Source: Sphingomonas sp. S1-29
Lineage (GTDB): Bacteria; Pseudomonadota; Alphaproteobacteria; Sphingomonadales; Sphingomonadaceae
Direction of reading: 5' to 3'
NCBI RefSeq assembly: GCF_026167545.1
Contig: NZ_CP110678.1
Location: 1,485,501 to 1,549,500 of the forward strand
Length of the DNA: 64,000 nucleotides
Positions 16,313 through 24,458 of this stretch are shown piece by piece (the stretch's first letter is position 1; each line of letters starts with the position of its first letter). Under the pieces are notes generated by a model, which worked only from the letters and a program-made list of their open reading frames with translations, was not told where the DNA came from and did no database searches. A program made the translations under genes and the position numbers.

Positions 16313-16338
16313 GTTCGACTTTCCTTATTTGTCGAACA
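16312..16338 (-). promoter_or_regulatory. Start-region hairpin of the coat gene with SD in loop
   Basis: TGTTCGAC and GTCGAACA form a perfect 8-bp stem in the scaffold-coat junction. The 11-nt loop AAATAAGGAAA contains the scaffold stop TAA and an AAGGAA Shine-Dalgarno; the stem ends at the A of the coat ATG. It probably presents the ribosome-binding site in an open loop. Confidence 0.55.
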
Positions 16339-17128
16339 GATCGGTGAATTCGTCCTTTCCTGACTTGGGTGCATTGGGTTGACGCGATACTGCATGAACT
16401 AATGACTTAGGGCCGGGGGCGGACGCTTTTCGCGCCTCTGTTATCGTTGTGTTGGTTTGTGCGACCGGAGTCGCGGTTAGCCCCAACTCAAGAGCCCGCT
16501 GGCGCACGAAGGCATCCGGATCGGTTTCAAAGAGTTGACGCTGTGCGGAGCGTTTGCGTTCTGCGATGGTCCATTCGACCGGATCAGGCTGAGACATTGC
16601 GCGGGTCTCAAATGTCGGATCGATTGCCGCCATTGATTCCGCCCACTCAGCGACTTCATCGAGCGTCTCTTGACCGTATTTTTCACGGCCACGAACAACG
16701 CTTTCTGAAAGTTTAGCGACACGCATCTCCTCTTGGATTTGCTGACGCATCATTTCCATCTGCTGAGACCGGTAGGTCTCTGGATCATCGTAAGGATCGG
16801 CTAGCTGAGCTTGGGCGGCTTGTGCTGCTGCCATCTGTCTACGAAGAGATACCAGTTCTTGCTCTGCTGCCTTTGCGCGATTGCGCTCTGCCAACATTGC
16901 GGCGACTGGAACGCTTTCGGGAGCCTCTTTAACAGCCTCTTCAAGCGTCTCTGGGGTCTCGCTCTCTAGTTCAGCTTCAACCGTTTCTACGGTATCCGCA
17001 TCGTCTTCGGCGGTTTCCTCAAGGTCCTCTGCGGTCTCATCAACCGTTTCGGCTACTTCCTCTTCAACGGCCTCAACGATGTCGTCTTCGACCGGGTCGT
17101 CGTTAAACAGATTCTCAAAATCGTCCAT
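16325..17128 (-). CDS. Capsid scaffolding protein
   Basis: 267 residues. The first 80 are extremely acidic (EAVEEEVAETVDETAEDLEE), followed by a long coiled coil (about 85-150, AERNRAKAAEQELVSLRRQM) and a charged C-terminus ending KDEFTDLFDK. This layout and the position between portal and coat genes are typical of podovirus scaffolds, which guide coat assembly and then leave the procapsid. An AAGGATCGA ribosome-binding site precedes ATG. Two micro-ORFs and a TAAATA hairpin lie upstream and probably head this transcript. Confidence 0.8.
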   Translation of the reverse strand: MDDFENLFNDDPVEDDIVEAVEEEVAETVDETAEDLEETAEDDADTVETVEAELESETPETLEEAVKEAPESVPVAAMLAERNRAKAAEQELVSLRRQMAAAQAAQAQLADPYDDPETYRSQQMEMMRQQIQEEMRVAKLSESVVRGREKYGQETLDEVAEWAESMAAIDPTFETRAMSQPDPVEWTIAERKRSAQRQLFETDPDAFVRQRALELGLTATPVAQTNTTITEARKASAPGPKSLVHAVSRQPNAPKSGKDEFTDLFDK

Positions 17129-17140
17129 TCGATCCTTTTT

Positions 17141-17194
17141 CTACAACTGCGCGTGTAGTTTCGCGAAACGCCCGGTGAAATGGCGGCGACCCAT
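17141..17194 (-). CDS. Micro-ORF upstream of scaffold (copy 2, MGRRH...)
   Basis: 17 codons, MGRRHFTGRFAKLHAQL, ending 12 nt before the scaffold start. Its first codons repeat those inside the micro-ORF upstream: MGRRH-xx-GR-x-A is kept although the bases after the first 15 have diverged. It could be a leader peptide or a tiny capsid-associated protein; it could also simply be a duplicated DNA segment. Confidence 0.3.
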   Translation of the reverse strand: MGRRHFTGRFAKLHAQL

Positions 17195-17201
17195 TCAGTT
17201 G

Positions 17202-17270
17202 TTACGCACAACGAAAAGCGATACGCCCTATTAGATGGCGGCGACCCATTCGACCGTAGCTATCGGTCAT
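17202..17270 (-). CDS. Micro-ORF upstream of scaffold (copy 1)
   Basis: 22 codons starting at the ATG directly after the TAAATA hairpin and containing MGRRHLIGRIAFRCA from codon 8. It shares a 17-bp repeat (17235-17251 and 17180-17196) with the second micro-ORF. If the TAAATA box is the promoter, this is the first ORF of the scaffold-coat transcript and would be leaderless. A leader-peptide role is speculative. Confidence 0.3.
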   Translation of the reverse strand: MTDSYGRMGRRHLIGRIAFRCA

Positions 17271-17287
17271 CAGACTTATTTAGTCTG
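17271..17287 (-). promoter_or_regulatory. TAAATA hairpin at head of scaffold-coat unit
   Basis: Perfect CAGACT/AGTCTG dyad with AAATA in the loop; TAAATA spans 17282-17277 on the minus strand. An ATG (micro-ORF copy 1) follows immediately. The same architecture stands at the gp4-like, portal and tailspike genes. Confidence 0.5.
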
Positions 17288-17352
17288 CGGGGCTTATCGC
17301 TTGCGCAGGCCGCGATCGGATTTATGGATCGAAGGCTACAAGGGGGACGATT

Positions 17353-17931
17353 ATGAGGATTTGGGGGATAGCGCTGGGGGTGGCCGCGTTCGTCGCGCCG
17401 ATGGCCGCGAATGCGCAGGCGTTCGGCGTCAAGCTCGGCGGCAATATCCGAGACTATAAGACCACCGAGCCGGAACCGGGCCAGCACATTGTTCAACCGC
17501 CGTTGCCCCATGCACGAATGGAACTATATTTCGCGATGGCGGCGGATGATGGCACGGTTTGCGCCGTTACCGGGGTCGGAAATACTATCCGCTCCGATCT
17601 CTCCGGCGTGGAGACAAGAAAGGAGTTTTCTTACTGGCGCGACGCTTTGGTGCGGCGCTACGGCCAACCTTCAGATGACTTCGATTGGTTAGACAAAGAT
17701 GCCAGCACGGAAGAGAAGAATGACTTTCGTAAAGCCCTAAAGAGTGAGAAGCGCGTTCTCGATACCTTTTGGATAAAGGCTGACGGTGCCAATCTTCCTT
17801 CATCAGTGACTAACATCCGCCTTCAAATGACCGCCGGTGATGATGGGTCATATGTTGCCATTCGATATGAAGGAGCAGACTACGATACCTGTCAGGCGAG
17901 CTATTTTCGTAAAAGAGACACTGGCCTCTGA
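17353..17931 (+). CDS. Exported moron protein, hypothetical
   Basis: 192 residues with a clear signal peptide (MRIWGIALGVAAFVAPMAANAQA, cut after ANA). The mature part has two Cys (CAVTGVG and DTCQASY) that could form a disulfide, and a WRDALVRRYGQPSDDFDW block. No family recognised. A GGGGGA ribosome-binding site precedes ATG 17353. It is a single plus-strand gene inserted between the leftward portal and scaffold genes, the classical position of a lysogenic-conversion moron. It is expected to act in the host periplasm. Confidence 0.7.
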   Translation: MRIWGIALGVAAFVAPMAANAQAFGVKLGGNIRDYKTTEPEPGQHIVQPPLPHARMELYFAMAADDGTVCAVTGVGNTIRSDLSGVETRKEFSYWRDALVRRYGQPSDDFDWLDKDASTEEKNDFRKALKSEKRVLDTFWIKADGANLPSSVTNIRLQMTAGDDGSYVAIRYEGADYDTCQASYFRKRDTGL

Positions 17932-17934
17932 TAT

Positions 17935-19809
17935 TCAGCCGCTGAAGTAGCCCCCGCCGAAGCCGGGAGGGATCATGGACGGATTAACCGGCATGGCCCC
18001 CCGAGCTACCTCCTGCTCGATCTTCTTAGCGTCCATCGCGGCTTTTGCGGCGAGTGCCTGATCCTTCGCCGCCTTGGCTTCCTTGCCCGAGATTTCCGCA
18101 CCCTTTTCGGCTGTCGCCATCTGCTGCATGGCCTGCTGAGCTTCCGCGTCCTGCTCGCTCGATTTCTGCGCGAGCCTCTGGATACGCTCGATTGTGGCGG
18201 TCTTGTCCGCCAGCGGCGCCATTTCGAGGAATGCCAAAAATTCAGGCGCAAATGGGCTCACGCCGGTCGAACCAGCGAGGGCCATAAGCTGTTCGAATAC
18301 CTCGTGCTGCTGAGTGGTGAGGTCGGGAACAGTCGTTAGCTGGATATCCATATCCAGTTCAGCGAGACGGTTCTTCGTATCGATCTGAACCATGTGAGGC
18401 TGCATGACGGGCTGGCCCGTGTAGGGATCGATGAGCGGTTGCCCCGTCGCTGGATCGGCAACCGGGACCATCCGCTCTTCCATGACGGGTTCGTTGATCT
18501 GTAGGAACTCGACAGCGCGGGGATCGTCAACGATGCGCACCAAGGTGGGCTGATCGATATACTGGCGCGCCGCGAACCACATTCTTCGATATAGGTTCAT
18601 TTCGAAAGCCTCAAAGCGCCCGAAAGCTCTCGCGAGTTCGGTGTATCCGGCCTGCTGGAGCATCTGCCGCGCGCGGCCTGACTCGCTCGACGATGCCACC
18701 CGTCCTAGAACCGATGGAGTCGGTGCCATACGGTCCAGATCGGCTCCGGACTGTTGCATGATCATCATCTGGCCTTGCGCCAAATCCTGCGAATGGATGA
18801 CTTCCCAACCATCTGGGATTGCGCCATCGGCCCGTGCGGCTTCCTTGCGAACGACCTCAACATTCGTCGCGGCTGCACGGGGGTCCATAGCCCGAACTTG
18901 ACGATGGTTGACCAAGTGCAGGAGGCGCGAACGACGGGCATTCACTTCGTCCTGCAACGGGATCATGTTGCGGATACACCCATATCTGTCGCCATTCTGC
19001 TTAATCTCGTAAGTCGTGGCGGCGATTGGGCAGATCGATACGCCCTCATCGTCCACATACTCACATGGTCCCGACCATAGCTCGCCCTGATCGCAAAATA
19101 TCATCCGGTGCCATTCGCCGCCTGTCTGGTAATACAGATCGACTACGCGAAGGCGCTTCCGGTTGTGAGAGTGCCACCATTTCTCATTCGACTTATCATT
19201 CATGAAGTCGAAGCTATCGCCCTCAGGACGGCCAAGCTCTTCATAAGTCTTGGGGAACATGGCCTTTACATCGACGGCATCCATGAGCTTTGCGATACCG
19301 AGATACTTTGCGTCGCTATAGTCATGTTCGCGTGACAAAGGATCATAAACGAAATCTTCCCAGCGAATGCGGGAGACGGTAATGTTGCGACCGTCCCACT
19401 CGACAATCCCAGCCGCGATACCTTGGATGAAGTAGTTGTCGCTGCACAGCTTGCGAACGGTCTTATATTGAGCGCGATCAGCTACATACCTTAGCGTCTT
19501 GGTCGCAACATCGGCGGCGTCCTGAGACCGAAGCGTGCGGGGAAGGCACGCGGGATCGCTTTCACCGGCATCAATGATGCCGAGTATCCCCGATAGCGCT
19601 GGACCGATCTTGTTGGTGTAGATCGCGGGTTGCCCGCGCTTCTTCAAATCGGCGCGGACATCATCCGAAATCTGATCGCCATCGTAATAATCACGGTCGC
19701 GCTGAATCAGTTCGTTATTCTCGCGCGTGTTATCGCGGAACTCTTCAACAAACTTTTTGAGGTCGCTATGATCGAGGGGCGCGACATACTGCGCAATGTT
19801 ATCATCCAT
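17935..19809 (-). CDS. Portal protein (P22 gp1-like)
   Basis: 624 residues, near the usual length of P22-type portals. It contains RDRDYYDGDQ, RGQPAIYTNKIGPALSGILG and DEVNARRSRLLHLVNHRQ, and a long Ala/Gln-rich C-terminal helix (KGAEISGKEAKAAKDQALAA) as expected for the barrel. The dodecamer forms the DNA entry channel and the docking point for terminase and the gp4/gp10-like factors. It stops 3 nt from the convergent moron. A TAAATA hairpin overlaps its start. Confidence 0.88.
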   Translation of the reverse strand: MDDNIAQYVAPLDHSDLKKFVEEFRDNTRENNELIQRDRDYYDGDQISDDVRADLKKRGQPAIYTNKIGPALSGILGIIDAGESDPACLPRTLRSQDAADVATKTLRYVADRAQYKTVRKLCSDNYFIQGIAAGIVEWDGRNITVSRIRWEDFVYDPLSREHDYSDAKYLGIAKLMDAVDVKAMFPKTYEELGRPEGDSFDFMNDKSNEKWWHSHNRKRLRVVDLYYQTGGEWHRMIFCDQGELWSGPCEYVDDEGVSICPIAATTYEIKQNGDRYGCIRNMIPLQDEVNARRSRLLHLVNHRQVRAMDPRAAATNVEVVRKEAARADGAIPDGWEVIHSQDLAQGQMMIMQQSGADLDRMAPTPSVLGRVASSSESGRARQMLQQAGYTELARAFGRFEAFEMNLYRRMWFAARQYIDQPTLVRIVDDPRAVEFLQINEPVMEERMVPVADPATGQPLIDPYTGQPVMQPHMVQIDTKNRLAELDMDIQLTTVPDLTTQQHEVFEQLMALAGSTGVSPFAPEFLAFLEMAPLADKTATIERIQRLAQKSSEQDAEAQQAMQQMATAEKGAEISGKEAKAAKDQALAAKAAMDAKKIEQEVARGAMPVNPSMIPPGFGGGYFSG

Positions 19810-19825
19810 CGACTATTTAGCCGAT
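19808..19825 (-). promoter_or_regulatory. TAAATA hairpin over portal start codon
   Basis: On the minus strand ATCGGCT pairs with AGTCGAT (one G-U) around AAAT; TAAATA (19819-19814) bridges the 5' arm and loop and ends 4 nt before ATG. The first two bases of ATG are in the 3' arm. Confidence 0.5.
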
Positions 19826-21366
19826 TACCCCCAACAGTCGTCGCTCGTTGCCCTACTATCGTCGTCGTCAAACATTGACCGCTTTTTCTTCGGCGCAATG
19901 ATAGGCAACCATGCTGGGATTACATCCTCAAGCGCTCTCGCGATGGCGGAATCAGCATCCACCTGATCGTCCCTCTTCCCCGCCGGGAACATGGCGTATT
20001 CGCTGAGGGCTTCATCCCCGATGGGGCCGACCGGTAAATGCACCTGCCCCATCGCGGCCATAGCCTGATACCCCACCGCCTTACCCACTTTATCCCCCGA
20101 GCCTTTCGTCGGGAGCGGGTCGATCGTCACGAAGGTTTTGGTTTCAATCATGGCGGCGCTAACCATCGATTTGATCGCCGCCCAAGTGCCGTCGTTCTCA
20201 GGAAACCAAGCCCTTGGCTTGTATTTGCGGATCAGGGCGAAGGCACCCTCAGGCGCAATAACCGTCTTGGCGTTGGCATCGCGGGACAGCCCCAAGGCGA
20301 TATCCATGGTGCAGCGCTTGCGGAACGAATCCACCAGCCAAAGCGCTCGATTATGGTCCACCGCCCATATGCGGAACACATTGTAGTCGTTGTTCCCCGA
20401 GGGGGCATGATCCGAGGTCATGTAATAGTTTACATGCTGGGGAAGCGCGCTTGGTTCATATCGATGGAACCACTCTCTCCGAAAAAACCCATCGGCATCC
20501 GGAGCCGGAGCTTGCTGATACTGGCCAGAGAATTGCAGCGGACCAAGGGAGGCACGATACCCCCGAACGACCTTTTCGGTGTAGCGAGCGGGGAACATAT
20601 TCTCCCCCTCTTCGCGGGGATCGATCCACCCAATCGAAGTCGGTGGACGATCCACGCCATCGGCAAAGAGCGGGATGCACAAATGGTCATAATCTAGGTC
20701 CGGACGCCCAAGGATCGCGCCAGACACATCCCCCTCGTGGAGGCGCTGCATCACGCAAATGATAACATCGCGGTCTGGATCGTTGAGACGGCTTGGTACC
20801 GCCGTTAGGTAGGTCTCCACCGCCGTGGCACGCATTGCCGCCGACTTGGCATCATCAACCGAGTGCGGGTCATCGATAATAACAAAGTTGGCGCGGTTGC
20901 CGGTTATGCTCTTTAACGGAGTGGCTTCACGCGCCCCGAAACTGTCATTTTCGAACTTAGTCTTAGCGTCCTGATCGTTCCTCAACCCGATAGGCCAGCG
21001 TCGCTGAAACCATTCCGAAGTAATGAGGCGGCGCGTTTTGAGTGAATCGCGGGTCGCCAGATCGAAGCTATGGCTGGCGGATAGCACGCGGGTCTTTGGG
21101 CGAATGGCCCATAGCCACGCCGGAAATAGAACATTGACGATAAGGCTCTTCGCTGAGCCGGGGCAGATGTTGATCAACAGGCGTGTTATGCGACCATCGG
21201 TGCAGGCTTGCAGATGCTCCGCCAGAACATCCACATGCCAGTTATGCTTATATTCCGCTGTATCGACATGCGGCCATGCCAGCCGGATGAAGTCTTTGAA
21301 CGACCGTTCGCAGAGTTCCTTTTCGTAAACGAGTTGCTGGCGAACGGTAAGCGTAGTTGCGCTCAC
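19825..21366 (-). CDS. Terminase large subunit
   Basis: 513 residues. The ATPase domain has a Walker A variant NICPGSAKS (residues 67-74), Walker B FVIIDDP (161-167) and a coupling segment VICVMQRLHEGD. The C-terminal nuclease domain shows TSDHAPSGNNDYNVF, the PEND block and KRDDQVDADS, which carry the RNase H-like metal ligands. It docks on the portal, pumps DNA into procapsids and cuts headfuls. The start overlaps the small subunit stop as ATGA, so the two are translationally coupled. Confidence 0.93.
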   Translation of the reverse strand: MSATTLTVRQQLVYEKELCERSFKDFIRLAWPHVDTAEYKHNWHVDVLAEHLQACTDGRITRLLINICPGSAKSLIVNVLFPAWLWAIRPKTRVLSASHSFDLATRDSLKTRRLITSEWFQRRWPIGLRNDQDAKTKFENDSFGAREATPLKSITGNRANFVIIDDPHSVDDAKSAAMRATAVETYLTAVPSRLNDPDRDVIICVMQRLHEGDVSGAILGRPDLDYDHLCIPLFADGVDRPPTSIGWIDPREEGENMFPARYTEKVVRGYRASLGPLQFSGQYQQAPAPDADGFFRREWFHRYEPSALPQHVNYYMTSDHAPSGNNDYNVFRIWAVDHNRALWLVDSFRKRCTMDIALGLSRDANAKTVIAPEGAFALIRKYKPRAWFPENDGTWAAIKSMVSAAMIETKTFVTIDPLPTKGSGDKVGKAVGYQAMAAMGQVHLPVGPIGDEALSEYAMFPAGKRDDQVDADSAIARALEDVIPAWLPIIAPKKKRSMFDDDDSRATSDDCWG

Positions 21367-21716
21367 GAATCCTTTCGGGCTTGTGCAGCTACAACCTTGC
21401 GGAGCGTCTCCTCATCCAAGTTGGACAGATCGATTTCGTCGAGTTCGTTCTCAGCCTTCTTCATTACGGTGGTTTGAGTAGGACGGCCCTGCCATCTATC
21501 TCCGAATTCCTTGATCGCGGCGACACGCGGCCCGCCAGCGGTATCAGGGTCAAGGATGATCTTGATCAACATCTGCGCGACCTTGATCGCGTTAGAGTCG
21601 AGAATGTCCTCGACGGTGGCTTTCTGGGAAGGCTTGCCAGCGAGCTTTCGCCCGCTGACACCTTTCTGGAACTGGCCGTTTGGTTTGCGGCCCTCGAATG
21701 ATGTAGAATCGGTCAT
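21363..21716 (-). CDS. Terminase small subunit (DUF5681-type N-terminus)
   Basis: 117 residues from ATG 21716. The N-terminus PNGQFQKGVSGRKLAGKPSQ is the DUF5681-like Asn-Gly...Lys-Gly-x-Ser-Gly pattern often seen at the start of small terminase or packaging proteins, followed by helices and an acidic C-terminus. It recognises phage DNA for packaging. ATG 21716 is supported by the TAAATA box 4 nt upstream and avoids overlap with the tailspike gene; a longer start at 21782 would overlap it. Its stop overlaps the terL start. Confidence 0.8.
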   Translation of the reverse strand: MTDSTSFEGRKPNGQFQKGVSGRKLAGKPSQKATVEDILDSNAIKVAQMLIKIILDPDTAGGPRVAAIKEFGDRWQGRPTQTTVMKKAENELDEIDLSNLDEETLRKVVAAQARKDS

Positions 21717-21720
21717 CCCA

Positions 21721-21726
21721 TATTTA
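21721..21726 (-). promoter_or_regulatory. TAAATA element before small terminase gene
   Basis: On the minus strand it ends 4 nt before ATG 21716 and overlaps the TAA stop codon of the tailspike gene. Flanking dyad symmetry is weak here. Confidence 0.5.
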
Positions 21727-23655
21727 TTCAGGAAGCATTCCCGCCTGCACCAATGAGATACGGATTGCTTCGATAGCAGCACGAGCCTCTGTATCGATCG
21801 TTGTTCCGCCCATTACTTCGGGAACGGAGTTGAAACCGTATCTAAAGCCGACGCTGAGACCGGTATAATCGGTGGGTGCAACGATCACCCCGTAGGCTCT
21901 GTTGAACTTCTCTGACAGGCGGGTGACCGTCCCACTCATCCTCAGCCCCCAAAATGCAGTCGGCGGGCTCTGAGTATCAATCGTATGGTTGTTCTCAATC
22001 GTTAGGTCATGGAAGATAGCGGAGCCGCCACTTACCAAGATGCCCGAACCATTGGTCAATACTCCTGCACCGTTGGAATCGAAGGCGGTATTATTACGAA
22101 TCATTACGGTACCGATTTCACCTTCGTCATAGGTGAAGAGGGCAACGCAATAGCTGCAACCATAGGAGGTGTTGCCCTCGATCAATCCCTTGTCGTGCTT
22201 CTGTCCTTCGAGCCCGCCAATCACTAGCACGCCCGCATTAGCCGTCGTCATACCCTCTGCGATGCGGAAGGTGTTGTTGGTGACTTCCCACTCCTCTTGC
22301 CCATAAGGCGAAGCAATCGTGACGCCGCCTTTAACATCGACGCCGGGGTAAGGGATGTTGCTGAACTCGAACTGGTTATTGCTGATCTTCGTCGAGCGGG
22401 CAGGCTTGAGGTAATCCTGTTCGCCTTGACCGAAGAAGCAAATACCGAATGCGAGGATATCGAGGAAGGTGTTGCTATCAATGATCAGGTTGCGAGATTC
22501 TCTCGTGGTATTCTCGCTGACCCATACGGCCTGATATGCACCACCCCGGAAGGTGTTGTTGATCAGCCGCTGGTTCGCACCATGTAGCTCGACGCCACAC
22601 GCATTCCCATTACCGATGTCTGGGATGAATGGCGGAGAGTCGAATAGGCATTCCGAAATCACGACATCCTCAGCCCATGCGAAGATGGACGAATGATCGA
22701 GCGTGTCCGTGCCGTTATTGATGAACTTGCAGCGGGCGATATTCCAGCCGCTACCGAGCGGGATGTTGACGCCTTCGGGTGGGGGTCCGCACTGCCCCAT
22801 GACAATGCAGGAAACCCCTGCGGTATTGATGAACTCGCAGTCATGGATATCGACATTATCGATATAGGCAGCATTGCCCGAGACATGCAGATGCGCATGA
22901 TTGCGTAGCGAATGCGCGTGCTTGTTGTTCGCGCCGTTCATGTCGAAACGGAGATTCCGGATCGAGATGTTTTCGAGCGCGGTGTTGGTGAACATCAGCG
23001 CCATGCCGATCGGTGCGGCATCGCTCGAAAGATCAGGGGCCATCATGATGGTGGTCCCGCGCTGGCCTACAAGCTCGATACCGCTGCGCAGGAAGAGCGC
23101 GACCTTCATATCGTTGCCGCCAGCCCATGGATGCAGGCCGGTGGCGCTTACCTTGTAGGTGCCGGTCGGGAATAGGACGCTGGCAACACCGCCTTGGCTG
23201 GCGTCGATCGCTGCTTGGATCGCTGCGGTATCATCCGCGATGCCGTTGCCGACCGCGCCGTAATCCTTGACCGAGACCGTCTCCGCGAGCTTCCGAGCTA
23301 CGGTGCGTCCCTGATACCCCACTAGCGTTGCGCCAGTAGGAGACATGACGGTCGCGAGCCCCTCCCCTTGGGTGCCCTGCGGACCTTGAGGACCGGGCTC
23401 AGCTAGACCGATCTTGATCCACCGTCCCGCCGCCAGCGGCTTATCGGGAGTCAAGACGGTATCGGCATCGTCCTCAGCGGTGGAGATGGCGTCCCAATAG
23501 TAGAGACCCCCGAGACCGTCACCGGGGGCCATGCCGCCGTTTACGATAGCGGAATAACCGTTTCGGATTTTGTTGGCCGGGATCGATCGAAGTTCGTCGA
23601 AGGTATCGGCGGTGGCGAAGATTTTCCCAAAATCGGGAATGTTGATCGTTAGCAT
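21724..23655 (-). CDS. Tailspike protein with pectate-lyase-like beta-helix
   Basis: 643 residues. The N-terminal 100 residues are the particle-binding part and end in a short collagen-like linker (GPQGPQGTQGEG). SVKDYGAVGNGIADDTAAIQAAIDA opens a Pectate_lyase_3-type right-handed beta-helix that runs to about residue 590, with many N-x-x-x short turns (NNHTIDTQ, NNTAFDSN). Such spikes bind and often cleave host polysaccharide. The catalytic residues cannot be placed by eye. It is the outermost gene of the leftward late region and the most likely determinant of host range. Its start is inside a TAAATA hairpin. Confidence 0.85.
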   Translation of the reverse strand: MLTINIPDFGKIFATADTFDELRSIPANKIRNGYSAIVNGGMAPGDGLGGLYYWDAISTAEDDADTVLTPDKPLAAGRWIKIGLAEPGPQGPQGTQGEGLATVMSPTGATLVGYQGRTVARKLAETVSVKDYGAVGNGIADDTAAIQAAIDASQGGVASVLFPTGTYKVSATGLHPWAGGNDMKVALFLRSGIELVGQRGTTIMMAPDLSSDAAPIGMALMFTNTALENISIRNLRFDMNGANNKHAHSLRNHAHLHVSGNAAYIDNVDIHDCEFINTAGVSCIVMGQCGPPPEGVNIPLGSGWNIARCKFINNGTDTLDHSSIFAWAEDVVISECLFDSPPFIPDIGNGNACGVELHGANQRLINNTFRGGAYQAVWVSENTTRESRNLIIDSNTFLDILAFGICFFGQGEQDYLKPARSTKISNNQFEFSNIPYPGVDVKGGVTIASPYGQEEWEVTNNTFRIAEGMTTANAGVLVIGGLEGQKHDKGLIEGNTSYGCSYCVALFTYDEGEIGTVMIRNNTAFDSNGAGVLTNGSGILVSGGSAIFHDLTIENNHTIDTQSPPTAFWGLRMSGTVTRLSEKFNRAYGVIVAPTDYTGLSVGFRYGFNSVPEVMGGTTIDTEARAAIEAIRISLVQAGMLPE

Positions 23656-23675
23656 CCATTATTTAGCTGGATGCT
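23651..23675 (-). promoter_or_regulatory. TAAATA hairpin over tailspike start codon
   Basis: On the minus strand AGCATCCA pairs perfectly with TGGATGCT; the loop GCTAAATAA contains the box. The ATG is in the 3' arm, 4 nt after TAAATA. Confidence 0.6.
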
Positions 23676-23746
23676 CGGGTTGGGTTGTCGGTCGCCGATC
23701 AATCCAATAGCCAACGGGCTATCTGTCTGAAACCGGGGGGTTAGCT

Positions 23747-24250
23747 ATGAAGATTGTATGGGCCGCGATGATGTCGGCGAGCTTGGCAGGGTGCGGGTCG
23801 CCGCCAACCGAAAACACCGCCACAACCACGGGCGCGAACGAGATTGCAGTAACGCCGGTTATTGCCGAACCAGCGGTCGAACGGGTTGTCGAACTCCCTG
23901 ACACCTTCGTCACCCAAAACCCGCTTGGAGCGTGCAAAGCTCTGATCGCGGTAGTGAACGGTCGAGACCCCGGCACCATGACCGCGAAGAAACTGGAGGA
24001 TAATCTCTTCCATGTTTCATACCGTCGTCCCGACGATGGGAAGCGGTGGCAGTCACGATGCCAAATCACCCCGGATGGCCAATCAATGCAGTGGGCGCAG
24101 TTCGACGCGTTCGATGATGGCCAGCAAGGTCGCTGGCGAACCGAGGATGTCGCAACCTACACCGTGGAGGGGTCGTCGCTGACGGTATCGGTAGACATGA
24201 TGGGAGACGCGATCACGAAGACCTACCCGATGTCGAAAGTGATGGGGTAG
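23747..24250 (+). CDS. Lipoprotein moron, hypothetical
   Basis: 167 residues with a lipoprotein signal peptide: MKIVWAAMMSASLAGCGSP has lipobox LAGC with the lipidated Cys at residue 16. The mature part holds two more Cys (GACKALIA and SRCQITPDG) and a WAQFDAFDDG block. It is probably anchored to the outer or inner membrane of the lysogen. No family recognised; prophage lipoproteins at this kind of place often block superinfection or change the surface, but no direct evidence exists here. The next gene follows after 3 nt, in an operon. Confidence 0.65.
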   Translation: MKIVWAAMMSASLAGCGSPPTENTATTTGANEIAVTPVIAEPAVERVVELPDTFVTQNPLGACKALIAVVNGRDPGTMTAKKLEDNLFHVSYRRPDDGKRWQSRCQITPDGQSMQWAQFDAFDDGQQGRWRTEDVATYTVEGSSLTVSVDMMGDAITKTYPMSKVMG

Positions 24251-24458
24251 GGAATGGTCGCCTTCCCGTTCAACACATGGGGATATGAATTCGAGAGCGG
24301 CGTTAATTCGATCATGATGGCATTTGACCAAGCTGACGATGCTTTCGCTAAACGCCTTGATGAACTGATAACCCGACTTCGCGAGGTTGAACGGGCAGTC
24401 AATTCCGGCCAGCATATCGCAGTCGCGGAGGACGACTATCCGCCTGAGACCTACCTAA

